Shown here piece by piece: positions 7,948-14,883 of a stretch of 18,095 bases of DNA. The stretch's first letter is position 1; the number at the start of each line of letters is the position of its first letter. The stretch is from Betaproteobacteria bacterium (GTDB lineage: Bacteria; Pseudomonadota; Gammaproteobacteria; Burkholderiales; SG8-41): NCBI GenBank assembly GCA_021414185.1, contig JAIOOZ010000606.1, positions 1 to 18,095 on the forward strand, given 5' to 3'. A program made the position numbers and the translations under genes. The notes under the pieces are model-generated. The model saw nothing but the letters and a program-made list of their open reading frames with translations, searched no databases and had not been told where the DNA came from.

Positions 7948-9272
7948 GCGGCGCACGTGCGAAAACCGGCAAACACATCGCGCCGGTCGGGCATGTAGAA
8001 ATTCCGCCACGTATTGCGCAACAGCGCAGCGCTGGTAGCAAAGCAACCGCCGCGCAGCGCTTTGTGATTGCCGAACCACGGTTCGGAGTATTCCTTGTAC
8101 GGATCGCGCTCGAATCCCGGGTACGGATTGAACCAGTCCGCTGTCCATTCCCACACGTTGCCCACCATCTGGCGGCATCCCCATGCGCTGTCGCCCGCGG
8201 CATATGCGCTGACCGGCGCCACGGTGCCGTCGACCCCATGAAGATTCGCGCGCGTTGCGTCCGGCAACTGTTCGCCCCAGGGAAACTTGCGTTTGTTCGC
8301 GTCGTGCGGCGCGGTGGCTGCGGCCGCTTCCCATTCCGCTTCCGTCGGCAAACGGCGGCCTGCCCAGCGGCACCATGCGTCGGCCTCATACCAATTCACG
8401 TGCATTACGGCTGCATGCGGCGCCAACGGCTCCACTTTGTCATAGGTTCGCTGCAACCACTGCTCGCCTTCCTGAGTCCAATAGACCGGTGCTGCCGCGC
8501 CGTTGCTCTCACGCCATTGCCAGCCTTCGGCACACCACAATTCGCGCCGGCGGTAACCGCCGTCGTCGACGAACCCGGAGAATTCGCCATTACTGACCGC
8601 AGCGAGCGCGATTTCGAACGGCTGCAACGCGACGCGATGCGCCGATTTTTCATTGTCCAACACGAAATCTCCGCCGGGCAGCGCACCCAGCATGAAATCA
8701 CCGCCGGTTATCGCCACATCACCCGGATACGCTGCTCCGGCAGGCGCTGGACCGCTGCTACGTGGCAGACGGGCATAACTCAACGTCTGGCGCGTATAGG
8801 TAAACGCTTCGCCATGCATTTCTTCGTGTGCCGCAGCGAGTTCCGCAAAATAGCACAGGGTCTGATCGTCCGGCGTGCACTCCAGCCGCTCCATTACGCG
8901 ATCGAGCACGTCGGCAAGATAGCGCAGTACTGCATCGAAAGGCAGTAGCGGGATATCCCAGCGCGTGTCATGGGCGACTCGCGCCGAATCGTACAGCGCA
9001 TCCGCATTGGCTATCAGCGAAGGCGCGAATTCATTTTCGGCGCGGTAGCGCAGGCACCAGTATTCCTGGAACCACGCGACGTGCGCGATCTCCCACAACG
9101 GTGGATTGACGATGGCGAGCCTCGGGCCGAGCAGTTGGGTGCCTGTCAAATCGGATGCCAGCAACAAGGTCCGCTCACGCGCGGCGCGCAACCGCTGTAT
9201 CAATGTGTGCGCAGATGAGGCCGTCGGCAATCGGCGGGTGGAGCTCTCTGCTATAGTTTGCATTGCGGGCAT
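7944..9272 (-). CDS. senA: EgtB-like non-haem iron sulfoxide/selenoxide synthase, probable selenoneine synthase SenA
   Basis: The family uses Fe(II) and O2 to join a chalcogen to C2 of the hercynine imidazole; SenA uses a selenosugar, EgtB a thiol. The 442-residue product has an N-terminal DinB-like four-helix domain (about 20-165). Its three putative iron ligands are His64 (WEIAHVAWFQEYW) and His149/His153 (HEEMHGE). The C-terminal FGE-sulfatase domain (about 185-440) starts with ITGGDFMLGA, contains RRLPTEAEWEAAA and QMVGNVWEWTADWF, and ends FAGFRTCAA. Start is the ATG at 9272; an ATG at 9263 is possible and neither has a ribosome site. The divergent senB neighbour is the main reason for calling SenA and not EgtB. 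The fold family is near certain; the selenium assignment is inference. Confidence 0.8.
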   Translation of the reverse strand: MPAMQTIAESSTRRLPTASSAHTLIQRLRAARERTLLLASDLTGTQLLGPRLAIVNPPLWEIAHVAWFQEYWCLRYRAENEFAPSLIANADALYDSARVAHDTRWDIPLLPFDAVLRYLADVLDRVMERLECTPDDQTLCYFAELAAAHEEMHGEAFTYTRQTLSYARLPRSSGPAPAGAAYPGDVAITGGDFMLGALPGGDFVLDNEKSAHRVALQPFEIALAAVSNGEFSGFVDDGGYRRRELWCAEGWQWRESNGAAAPVYWTQEGEQWLQRTYDKVEPLAPHAAVMHVNWYEADAWCRWAGRRLPTEAEWEAAAATAPHDANKRKFPWGEQLPDATRANLHGVDGTVAPVSAYAAGDSAWGCRQMVGNVWEWTADWFNPYPGFERDPYKEYSEPWFGNHKALRGGCFATSAALLRNTWRNFYMPDRRDVFAGFRTCAA

Positions 9273-9286
9273 GCATCCATTCTAAC
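9258..9286 (+). promoter_or_regulatory. Possible senB promoter
   Basis: TTGCAT (9258-9263), a 17-nt spacer and TCTAAC (9281-9286). The -35 element lies inside the start of senA. The implied transcript would begin near 9293, only about 7 nt before the senB ATG. Matches are modest (3 of 6 and 4 of 6). Confidence 0.3.
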
Positions 9287-9306
9287 TGATCAGCACTCCA
9301 TGAAAA
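9279..9306 (-). promoter_or_regulatory. Possible senA-trmH promoter
   Basis: TTTTCA (9306-9301), a 16-nt spacer and TAGAAT (9284-9279) on the minus strand. The -10 matches 5 of 6 and the -35 matches 4 of 6, and the -35 lies over the senB start codon. Transcription would begin at about 9272, exactly the first base of the senA ATG, implying a leaderless or near-leaderless message. Confidence 0.4.
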
Positions 9307-10250
9307 TCGCACTCGTGACGCCGGCGCGGCCCGTTGCGCATTCCGGCAACCGCAATACGGCGCAGCGCTGGGCGCTGCTGCTGCGCGAACTGGGACATCG
9401 CGTGCGCGTGCTGACGGCGTGGGACGGCAAGCCCGCTGACATCATGATCGCGCTGCATGCACGGCGCAGCCACGATTCCATCGCGGCCTTTTCCGCTGCT
9501 TATCCGGCGCGCCCCTTGATCGTGATGCTGACCGGCACGGATCTTTACCAGGATATCCGGCAGGATGCCAAGGCCAGGCTTTCGCTCAAGCTGGCGACAC
9601 GGCTCGTCGTCCTGCAGGACCGCGGGCCTGCCGAGCTGGCGCGCGGTTTGCGCGCAAAAACACGCGTGATCTATCAATCGACATTGCCAATTAAGCACGC
9701 GCCGCCGCTGCAATCCTGTTTCGAAGTCTGCATCAGCGGCCATTTGCGTAAAGTGAAAGACCCGTTCAGGCTGGCCGCTGCGTTGCAGCACATGCCGCCG
9801 CAAAGCCGCATACGCGCCGTGCAGATCGGCGGCGCAATGAACCCGGCCATGCGACGCGAGGCGCAGTGCTGGATGCGCCGCGAGCCGCGCTATCGCTGGC
9901 TCGGCGAGACGACGCATGGCGCGGCGCTGCGACGACTGGCCCGCGCCCGCGTGATGGTCATCAGTTCGCGCATGGAAGGCGGCGCCAACGTGGTCACCGA
10001 AGCGCTGGCGGCAGGCGTGCCGATCATCGCCTCGCGCATTGCCGGCAATATCGGCATGCTGGGCCGCGATTACGCCGGTTATTACCCGCCGGGCGACGAA
10101 CGTGCATTGGCACGCCTGCTGTGGCGTGCAGAGTCCGAGCCGGAGTTTTACGGGCGGCTCAGGCGTCTGTGCATGGCGCGGCGCGGCCTCATTCGGCGCA
10201 GCCGCGAAAAAGACGCTTTGCGCAAGCTGATGCTGGAACTGCAGACCTGA
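9300..10250 (+). CDS. senB: GT-B glycosyltransferase, probable selenosugar synthase SenB
   Basis: By family knowledge SenB uses selenophosphate and a UDP-sugar to form a selenosugar, the selenium donor for SenA. The 316-residue product opens with the family-typical MKIALVTPARPVAHSGNRNT and AQRWALLLRELGHRVRV, then WDGKPADIMIALHARRSHDS and LTGTDLYQD. The C-terminal Rossmann lobe has EGGANVVTEALAAGVPIIAS with the EX7E pair Glu226/Glu234 seen in retaining GT-B enzymes. No signal peptide or membrane segment is visible. The ATG at 9300 begins the family N-terminus; the frame continues upstream only to a TTG at 9258 inside senA. There is no clear ribosome site. It diverges from senA across 27 bp and converges on rnhB with 9 bp between stops. 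Family identity is strong; the substrate is inferred. Confidence 0.85.
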   Translation: MKIALVTPARPVAHSGNRNTAQRWALLLRELGHRVRVLTAWDGKPADIMIALHARRSHDSIAAFSAAYPARPLIVMLTGTDLYQDIRQDAKARLSLKLATRLVVLQDRGPAELARGLRAKTRVIYQSTLPIKHAPPLQSCFEVCISGHLRKVKDPFRLAAALQHMPPQSRIRAVQIGGAMNPAMRREAQCWMRREPRYRWLGETTHGAALRRLARARVMVISSRMEGGANVVTEALAAGVPIIASRIAGNIGMLGRDYAGYYPPGDERALARLLWRAESEPEFYGRLRRLCMARRGLIRRSREKDALRKLMLELQT

Positions 10251-10259
10251 ACCGCGATA

Positions 10260-10823
10260 TCAGGCGCCGCTGAGCAGCGACCTGACCGGCGCAAACGAAC
10301 GCCGATGCACCGCTGATACGCCATGGACGCGCAGCGCCTCCAAGTGCGCAGCCGTCGGATAGCCCTTGTGGCGGTCGAAGCCATAATCCGGAAATTGCGC
10401 GTGCAATTCCAGCATGAGCGCGTCGCGTGCCGTTTTGGCGAGTATCGACGCGGCTGAAATCTCAGCAACCGAACTGTCGCCGCGCACGACGGCGCGTGCC
10501 GGCAGCGTAATGCGCGGGCAAAACAATCCGTCGACCAGCACTTCCGTGGGCGTGCTGGTCAAAGCCTCCACCGCACGTTGCATTGCGAGCAGGGCCGCCT
10601 GCAGGATATTCAGATTGTCGATTTCCTCGACTGACGCGCTGGCGACCGCCCACGCTACGGCGCCTTGCCTGATTTTCACCGCGAGTGCTTCGCGCTGCCG
10701 TGCGCTGAGTTTTTTCGAATCCGCCAGCCCCGTGATGCCGTGACTGCCGCCGAGAATCACCGCGGCCGCAAATACCGGGCCGGCAAGCGGCCCGCGCCCG
10801 GCTTCATCGACGCCGCAGATCAT
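10260..10823 (-). CDS. rnhB: Ribonuclease HII
   Basis: Cleaves the RNA strand of RNA-DNA hybrids and nicks at single ribonucleotides misincorporated in DNA; cytoplasmic and metal-dependent. The 187-residue product begins MICGVDEAGRGPLAGPV. The four acidic catalytic residues are Asp6, Glu7, Asp98 (EVLVDGLF) and Asp116 (RGDSSVAEISAASILAK); the 18-residue gap between the last two matches that in E. coli (108 and 126). The C-terminus has FDRHKGYPTAAHLEAL, the conserved substrate-contact motif. The ATG at 10823 is 1 nt from the lpxB stop, so it is the last gene of the envelope operon, as in many proteobacteria. No terminator is visible in the 9 bp before senB. Confidence 0.97.
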   Translation of the reverse strand: MICGVDEAGRGPLAGPVFAAAVILGGSHGITGLADSKKLSARQREALAVKIRQGAVAWAVASASVEEIDNLNILQAALLAMQRAVEALTSTPTEVLVDGLFCPRITLPARAVVRGDSSVAEISAASILAKTARDALMLELHAQFPDYGFDRHKGYPTAAHLEALRVHGVSAVHRRSFAPVRSLLSGA

Positions 10824-10824
10824 T

Positions 10825-11994
10825 TTATTTCTGCAGCCAGGGCAGCACTGCGAGCGCCGCCTGGCGCGCGGCGCCCCGGCTCAGGCTTGCGCTCATCTCG
10901 GCGAACCTACGCGTGGTCCGCTCCCGCACCGCAACGTCACCCAGCAGATTGAGTATGGCCTGCGCCAGATTCGGCGCCGTCGCATCGTCCTGGATCAGCT
11001 CCGGCACCACGAAATCGCGCGCCAGGATATTGGGCAACCCATAGTACGGGAGATAACCCTTCCCCTTCAGCAGCCAATAGCTCGCCTTCGGCATCTTGTA
11101 CGCAATCACCATCGGCTTGCACAGCAACGCCGCCTCCAGCGTAGCGGTTCCCGACGCCACCAGCACGGCATCGGCGGCCGCCATCGCGTCCTGCGCGTGG
11201 CCGAACATGATGGTGAGCGGCAGTCCCTCTGCCTCGTTGCGGTACAGCGCGGTCTCGAACATCGCGCGGGTTTCGCGCGTCGCCAGCGGCACCAGGAACT
11301 GCGTCTGCGGCAGTTTTATATGGATCTGCTTCGCGGTCTGGATAAACAAATCCGCCATGTACTGCAATTCGCTCTGCCGGCTGCCCGGCAGCAGCGCAAT
11401 CACCGGCACCGCCGGCGGCAACTTGAGTTGTTCGCGCGCCGCTGCATCGCGCGGGACCTGGTCCAGCAGATCGGTCAGCGGGTGCCCGACGAACGCGACA
11501 TCGACACCGGCCTGCCGGTAGATATCGACCTCGAACGGAAACAGCGTCAGCATCTTGCTGACGGCGCGCTTGATCTTGTGCAGCCGCTCTTTGCGCCACA
11601 TCCAGATCGCCGGACTGACGTAGTGCACGGTGGGAATGCCGTGCGCTTTCAAGCCCTGCTCGAGATCGAGATTGAAATCGGGCGCATCGATGCCGACGAA
11701 CACATCGGGCGGCTCCGCAATCAGGCGGCGGCGCAGCTTGCGGCGGATGCCGACGATTTCCAGAAAATGCCTGAGCACTTCGAAATAGCCGCGCACCGCG
11801 AGTTTTTCCAGCGGAAACCACACGTCCATGCCGGCGGCTTCCATGCGCGGCCCGCCGATGCCGACGACCCGGAGGTCGGGCACCAGCTCGCGCAAAGCGA
11901 AAATCAGCTGGCTGCCGAGCAGATCGCCCGATGCCTCGCCGGCCACTATCCCGATGGTGCGCCGGCGCCCCGGATGCTCAGCGGATGATGCCAC
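10825..11994 (-). CDS. lpxB: Lipid-A-disaccharide synthase
   Basis: Transfers the diacylglucosamine unit of UDP-2,3-diacylglucosamine onto lipid X to form the beta-1,6 lipid A disaccharide; a GT19 peripheral enzyme at the inner membrane. The 389-residue product is of normal length. It has IGIVAGEASGDLLGSQLI from residue 14, DVFVGIDAPDFNLDLE, YVSPAIWMWRKERLHKIK, FPFEVDIYRQAGVDVAFVGHPL, ALLPGSRQSEL and VASGTATLEAAL. Translation starts at GTG 11994, because the frame is closed by TGA a few codons upstream with no other start between. This gives a 17-bp overlap with the end of lpxA and no ribosome site, so expression is probably coupled. One nucleotide separates it from rnhB. Confidence 0.97.
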   Translation of the reverse strand: MASSAEHPGRRRTIGIVAGEASGDLLGSQLIFALRELVPDLRVVGIGGPRMEAAGMDVWFPLEKLAVRGYFEVLRHFLEIVGIRRKLRRRLIAEPPDVFVGIDAPDFNLDLEQGLKAHGIPTVHYVSPAIWMWRKERLHKIKRAVSKMLTLFPFEVDIYRQAGVDVAFVGHPLTDLLDQVPRDAAAREQLKLPPAVPVIALLPGSRQSELQYMADLFIQTAKQIHIKLPQTQFLVPLATRETRAMFETALYRNEAEGLPLTIMFGHAQDAMAAADAVLVASGTATLEAALLCKPMVIAYKMPKASYWLLKGKGYLPYYGLPNILARDFVVPELIQDDATAPNLAQAILNLLGDVAVRERTTRRFAEMSASLSRGAARQAALAVLPWLQK

Positions 11995-12754
11995 GCGTCG
12001 AATTGGCGAGAAAATCCAGCATCAGCTTCAATTCCGGACAGGCGTCGACCTGGGCTGCGATTGCGCGCTTCGCGTCTTCCACGCCCAGGCCGGACTTGTA
12101 GAGCGTCTTGTAAGCGCGCTTGATGTGGACGATGGTGTCGGCCGAGAAACCGCGGCGCTTCAAGCCTTCCGAATTGACGCCATACGGCTGCGCGGTATTG
12201 CCCGACGCGGTGACAAACGGCGGTATGTCCTGCAGCACCACGGTGCCTATCGCGGTAATGCTGTGCGCGCCGATGTGGCAAAACTGGTGCACGGCAGTAA
12301 ACCCGCCGAGTATCGCGTGATCGTCGACCCGCACGTGGCCGGCAAGCTGGGAGTTGTTGGCGAAAATCGCGTGATCGCCAACGTGACAATCGTGGGCCAG
12401 GTGGACATAGGCCATCACCCAGTTGTCGTTGCCCAGCCGCGTCACGCCCGCGTCCTGCACGGTGCCGCAATTGAAAGTGCAGAATTCGCGTATGGTATTG
12501 CCGTCGCCGATTTCGAGGCGCGTCGGTTCGCCGGCGTACTTCTTGTCCTGCGGCGCTTCGCCCAGCGAGACGAACTGGAAAATCCGGTTATTGCGCCCGA
12601 TGCGCGTGTGCCCGGTAATCACCGCGTGCGGACCGATGCGGCAGCCGGTGCCGATTTCGACGTGCTCGCCGATTACCGTATAGGCGCCGACTTCCACGTC
12701 GTTCGCGAGTCGCGCGCCGGCGTGGACCAGGGCTGTGGGATGTATCGCTGCCAA
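11978..12754 (-). CDS. lpxA: UDP-N-acetylglucosamine 3-O-acyltransferase, TTG start
   Basis: Carries out the first step of lipid A synthesis, moving a 3-hydroxyacyl chain from ACP to UDP-GlcNAc; a cytoplasmic trimeric left-handed beta-helix. From the TTG at 12754 the product is 258 residues (AAIHPTALVHAGARL and on). Hexapeptide repeats run to about residue 180, followed by a helical C-terminus. The catalytic His is His121 in VHLAHDCHVG. Position 169, which corresponds to Gly173 of E. coli and Met169 of Pseudomonas aeruginosa, is Ile, a bulky residue in the acyl-length ruler. The TTG is preferred because it gives the family N-terminus and has TGGAAA 7 nt upstream. A longer GTG start at 12805 would lie inside fabZ. 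Confidence 0.95.
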   Translation of the reverse strand: MAAIHPTALVHAGARLANDVEVGAYTVIGEHVEIGTGCRIGPHAVITGHTRIGRNNRIFQFVSLGEAPQDKKYAGEPTRLEIGDGNTIREFCTFNCGTVQDAGVTRLGNDNWVMAYVHLAHDCHVGDHAIFANNSQLAGHVRVDDHAILGGFTAVHQFCHIGAHSITAIGTVVLQDIPPFVTASGNTAQPYGVNSEGLKRRGFSADTIVHIKRAYKTLYKSGLGVEDAKRAIAAQVDACPELKLMLDFLANSTRGIIR

Positions 12755-12761
12755 GATCAGA

Positions 12762-12767
12762 TTTCCA
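12762..12767 (-). promoter_or_regulatory. Ribosome binding site selecting the lpxA TTG start
   Basis: TGGAAA on the minus strand lies 7 nt before the TTG at 12754 and just downstream of the fabZ stop. An ATG overlapping it is in another frame and stops after three codons. Confidence 0.5.
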
Positions 12768-12768
12768 T

Positions 12769-13227
12769 TCAGTCCGTTTTGCTGTCTATCGTGCGCAGCG
12801 TGCACATCAGCTCGGCTTCAGTGGCAAGCTGGCCGTCCACCGTAGCATGCGCGGCAAACCACCAGATGCCGCGCGCAAAACGCTTGATTTCGACGTGCAG
12901 TTCGAGCGTATCTCCGGGCATCACCGGTTTCTTGAAGCGCGCCTTGTCGATGCCGACGAAATAATAGACCGACTTTTTGTCCGCCTTGTGATCGTGCGTC
13001 TTGAACGTCAGGATCGCGGCCGTCTGCGCAAGGGCCTCGATAATCAACACGCCGGGCATCACGGGGTGATGCGGAAAATGCCCGGCGAAAAAATGCTCGT
13101 TGATCGTCACGTTCTTGATCGCCACTATGCTCTTGCCCGGCTCGCAGGACCGCACCTTGTCCACCAGCAGAAACGGGTAGCGATGCGGCAGCAATTCGAG
13201 TATTTGATGTATGTCCATGCTGTTCAC
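12769..13227 (-). CDS. fabZ: 3-hydroxyacyl-ACP dehydratase FabZ
   Basis: Dehydrates 3-hydroxyacyl-ACP to trans-2-enoyl-ACP in fatty acid elongation, competing with LpxA and LpxD for the same substrates; a cytoplasmic hot-dog fold. The 152-residue product has MDIHQILELLPHRYPFLLVD near the start and NEHFFAGHFPHHPVMPGV. The catalytic pair is His50 and Glu64 (LIIEALAQTAAI). The start is taken as GTG 13227: it forms a GTGA overlap with the lpxD stop and has AGAGGA 7 nt upstream. The ATG three codons on (13218) is 16 nt from that site and less likely. It is followed by lpxA after 14 nt. Confidence 0.96.
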   Translation of the reverse strand: MNSMDIHQILELLPHRYPFLLVDKVRSCEPGKSIVAIKNVTINEHFFAGHFPHHPVMPGVLIIEALAQTAAILTFKTHDHKADKKSVYYFVGIDKARFKKPVMPGDTLELHVEIKRFARGIWWFAAHATVDGQLATEAELMCTLRTIDSKTD

Positions 13228-14270
13228 GGCTTTGTCCTCTTGTCTTTGCCGAGCTGGCGCTCGAGTTCACGCACCCTGTGTGCCAATTCATCAAGCTGCC
13301 GCAACTGCGCGGCGTTCTTGAGCCAGCGCTGGTGGGTTGAAAACGGATAAACGCCGGTGTACGTGCCCGGCTGATCGAGCGATTTCATGACGAGCGTGCC
13401 CGCGGATACGCTGACGTTGTCGGCGATGGTGATGTGCCCGTAAATCATCGCCGCACCGCCGAGCGCGCAATTGCGGCCTATCGTCGCGCTGCCGGCGATG
13501 CCCACGCATGCCGCAATTGCGGTGTGAGCGCCGATTTTCACGTTATGCGCGATCTGTATCTGGTTGTCCAGCTTGACCCCTTCTTCGATCACGGTATCGC
13601 CAAGAGTGCCGCGGTCTATCGTGGTATTGGCGCCGATCTCGACGTCATCGCCAATCACGACACTGCCGATCTGCGGGATTTTTTTCCACACGCCATCTTC
13701 CCGCGCAATGCCGAATCCGTCAGCGCCTATCACCGCCCCCGCGTGCACTATGCAGCGCGCGCCTATGCTGCATGCATGGTACACCGACACGTTCGCATGC
13801 AGTTCGGTACTGTCGCCTATCGCCGAGCCGTCGCCGACAAAGCAGCCGGCGCCGATCTGCGCGCGTTTGCCGATGCGCACGCGCTTGCCGATGACCGCAC
13901 CGGCGCCGATGCTGGCGGTTTTCTCGACGCGCGCCGTTTTGTCGACGACCGCGGACTTGTGCACGCCGGCCGCGAAGGGTGCAGCCGGATTCAGCAATGC
14001 GGAGACTTTGGCGAAGTAGGCATAGGGATTGGCGCATATGATGCGCGCCATGCCGGTTGCATCGCGGGCAGCGGCCCCGAGTATGACGGCGCCTGCTTTG
14101 CTGCCTTCAAGCTGGGCGAGGTAGCGCGGCTGCGAGATGAACACGATATCGGAGGCGCACGCCGATTCGAGCGTGGCAACCTGGCTGATGCGGATAGCAG
14201 GATCGCCGATCAGTTCACCGCCGAACTTGCCTGCGATGTCGCCCAGTCTGTAGGATTTGCGCTTGGTCAT
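13224..14270 (-). CDS. lpxD: UDP-3-O-(3-hydroxyacyl)glucosamine N-acyltransferase
   Basis: Adds the second (N-linked) 3-hydroxyacyl chain in lipid A synthesis; a cytoplasmic trimer. The 348-residue product has an N-terminal uridine-binding domain (about 1-100; SYRLGDIAGKFGGELIGDP, FISQPRYLAQL, NPYAYFAKV). A long left-handed beta-helix of hexapeptide repeats follows (about 105-300), then a charged C-terminal helix (RQLDELAHRVRELERQL). The catalytic His is His242 in IQIAHNVKIGAHT. VIGADGFGIAREDGVWKKIPQ is a strong family block. The ATG at 14270 follows a purine-rich GGGGGAAGG (14273-14281). It is 56 nt from skp and overlaps fabZ by 4 bp. Confidence 0.97.
   Translation of the reverse strand: MTKRKSYRLGDIAGKFGGELIGDPAIRISQVATLESACASDIVFISQPRYLAQLEGSKAGAVILGAAARDATGMARIICANPYAYFAKVSALLNPAAPFAAGVHKSAVVDKTARVEKTASIGAGAVIGKRVRIGKRAQIGAGCFVGDGSAIGDSTELHANVSVYHACSIGARCIVHAGAVIGADGFGIAREDGVWKKIPQIGSVVIGDDVEIGANTTIDRGTLGDTVIEEGVKLDNQIQIAHNVKIGAHTAIAACVGIAGSATIGRNCALGGAAMIYGHITIADNVSVSAGTLVMKSLDQPGTYTGVYPFSTHQRWLKNAAQLRQLDELAHRVRELERQLGKDKRTKP
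13235..13240 (-). promoter_or_regulatory. Ribosome binding site selecting the fabZ GTG start
   Basis: AGAGGA on the minus strand, 7 nt before GTG 13227 and inside the end of lpxD. The spacing favours GTG over the ATG at 13218. Confidence 0.55.
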
Positions 14271-14326
14271 TGCCTTCCCCCAGCGCAGATGGGACCGTAT
14301 TCAGTCCGTGCGGCGGCGCTGCCCAA

Positions 14327-14836
14327 CTATTTCTCGGAAGAGAGCGCCTTCAGGACCTTCTCGGTGATATCGATGCGCGGACTGCGGTAGACCGCCTCCT
14401 GCAGGATGATGTCGAATTTTTCCGATTCGGCGATCTGCTTGATGACCTTGTTGGCGCGCTCGAACAGCGACGCGAGTTCTTCGTTGCGGCGCAGGTTCAG
14501 GTCCTCGCGGAATTCACGCTGCAGGCGCTGGTACTCGCGCGTCTGGCGGCCGAGTTCGGTTTCCTTGTTGCGGCGGTCCGACTCGCTCATGGTCAGGCCG
14601 TCTTTTTCCAGCTGCCCCTGCAGGGCCTTGATCTGCTGCTCGAGTTTGCGTACCTCCTGCTCGCGCGGCGCGAACTCCTTTTCCAGCTTCTTGGTGGCGC
14701 GCTCTGCAGGCACCGATTCGCGATTGATGCGATCTGCATCGATAAACCCGATTTTGAGGTCTGCAGCCTGCGCCTGCGACAACAAACCCGTCACCGCAAC
14801 TGCAACTGCGAAAATGATTAAAGGAATTTGCTTCAA
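14327..14836 (-). CDS. skp: Periplasmic chaperone Skp/OmpH, TTG start
   Basis: Holds unfolded outer membrane proteins in the periplasm on their way to BamA. The 169-residue product has a signal peptide (about 1-24: Lys2, a hydrophobic run, then SQAQA before ADLKIGF). A mostly charged helical region follows (about 40-135; EFAPREQEVRKLEQQIKALQ and TELGRQTREYQRLQREFRED), which should form the coiled-coil arms of the trimer. Its length is near that of the family. Translation starts at TTG 14836: no ATG or GTG is placed to give the signal peptide, and a near-perfect AAGGAGA site (14842-14848) lies 5 nt upstream. It is 47 nt downstream of bamA, its functional partner. Confidence 0.94.
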   Translation of the reverse strand: MKQIPLIIFAVAVAVTGLLSQAQAADLKIGFIDADRINRESVPAERATKKLEKEFAPREQEVRKLEQQIKALQGQLEKDGLTMSESDRRNKETELGRQTREYQRLQREFREDLNLRRNEELASLFERANKVIKQIAESEKFDIILQEAVYRSPRIDITEKVLKALSSEK

Positions 14837-14841
14837 CGTCG

Positions 14842-14848
14842 TCTCCTT
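14842..14848 (-). promoter_or_regulatory. Strong ribosome binding site of skp
   Basis: AAGGAGA on the minus strand, 5 nt before the TTG start at 14836. It is the strongest Shine-Dalgarno sequence noticed in the window and supports the non-ATG start. Confidence 0.75.
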
Positions 14849-14883
14849 ACACGTACATTAGCCGGTTGGTACGGGCATTGCGC

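Noticed and set aside
10251..10259. Terminator or attachment site at the senB/rnhB junction as a sign of insertion
   Set aside because: Only 9 bp separate the stops, and no hairpin, direct repeat or mobile-element remnant is visible around them.
14271..14326. Small inverted repeat GGAC/GTCC between skp and lpxD, possible attenuator
   Set aside because: A 4-bp stem with an 8-nt loop and no T-run is too weak to claim as a regulatory element.
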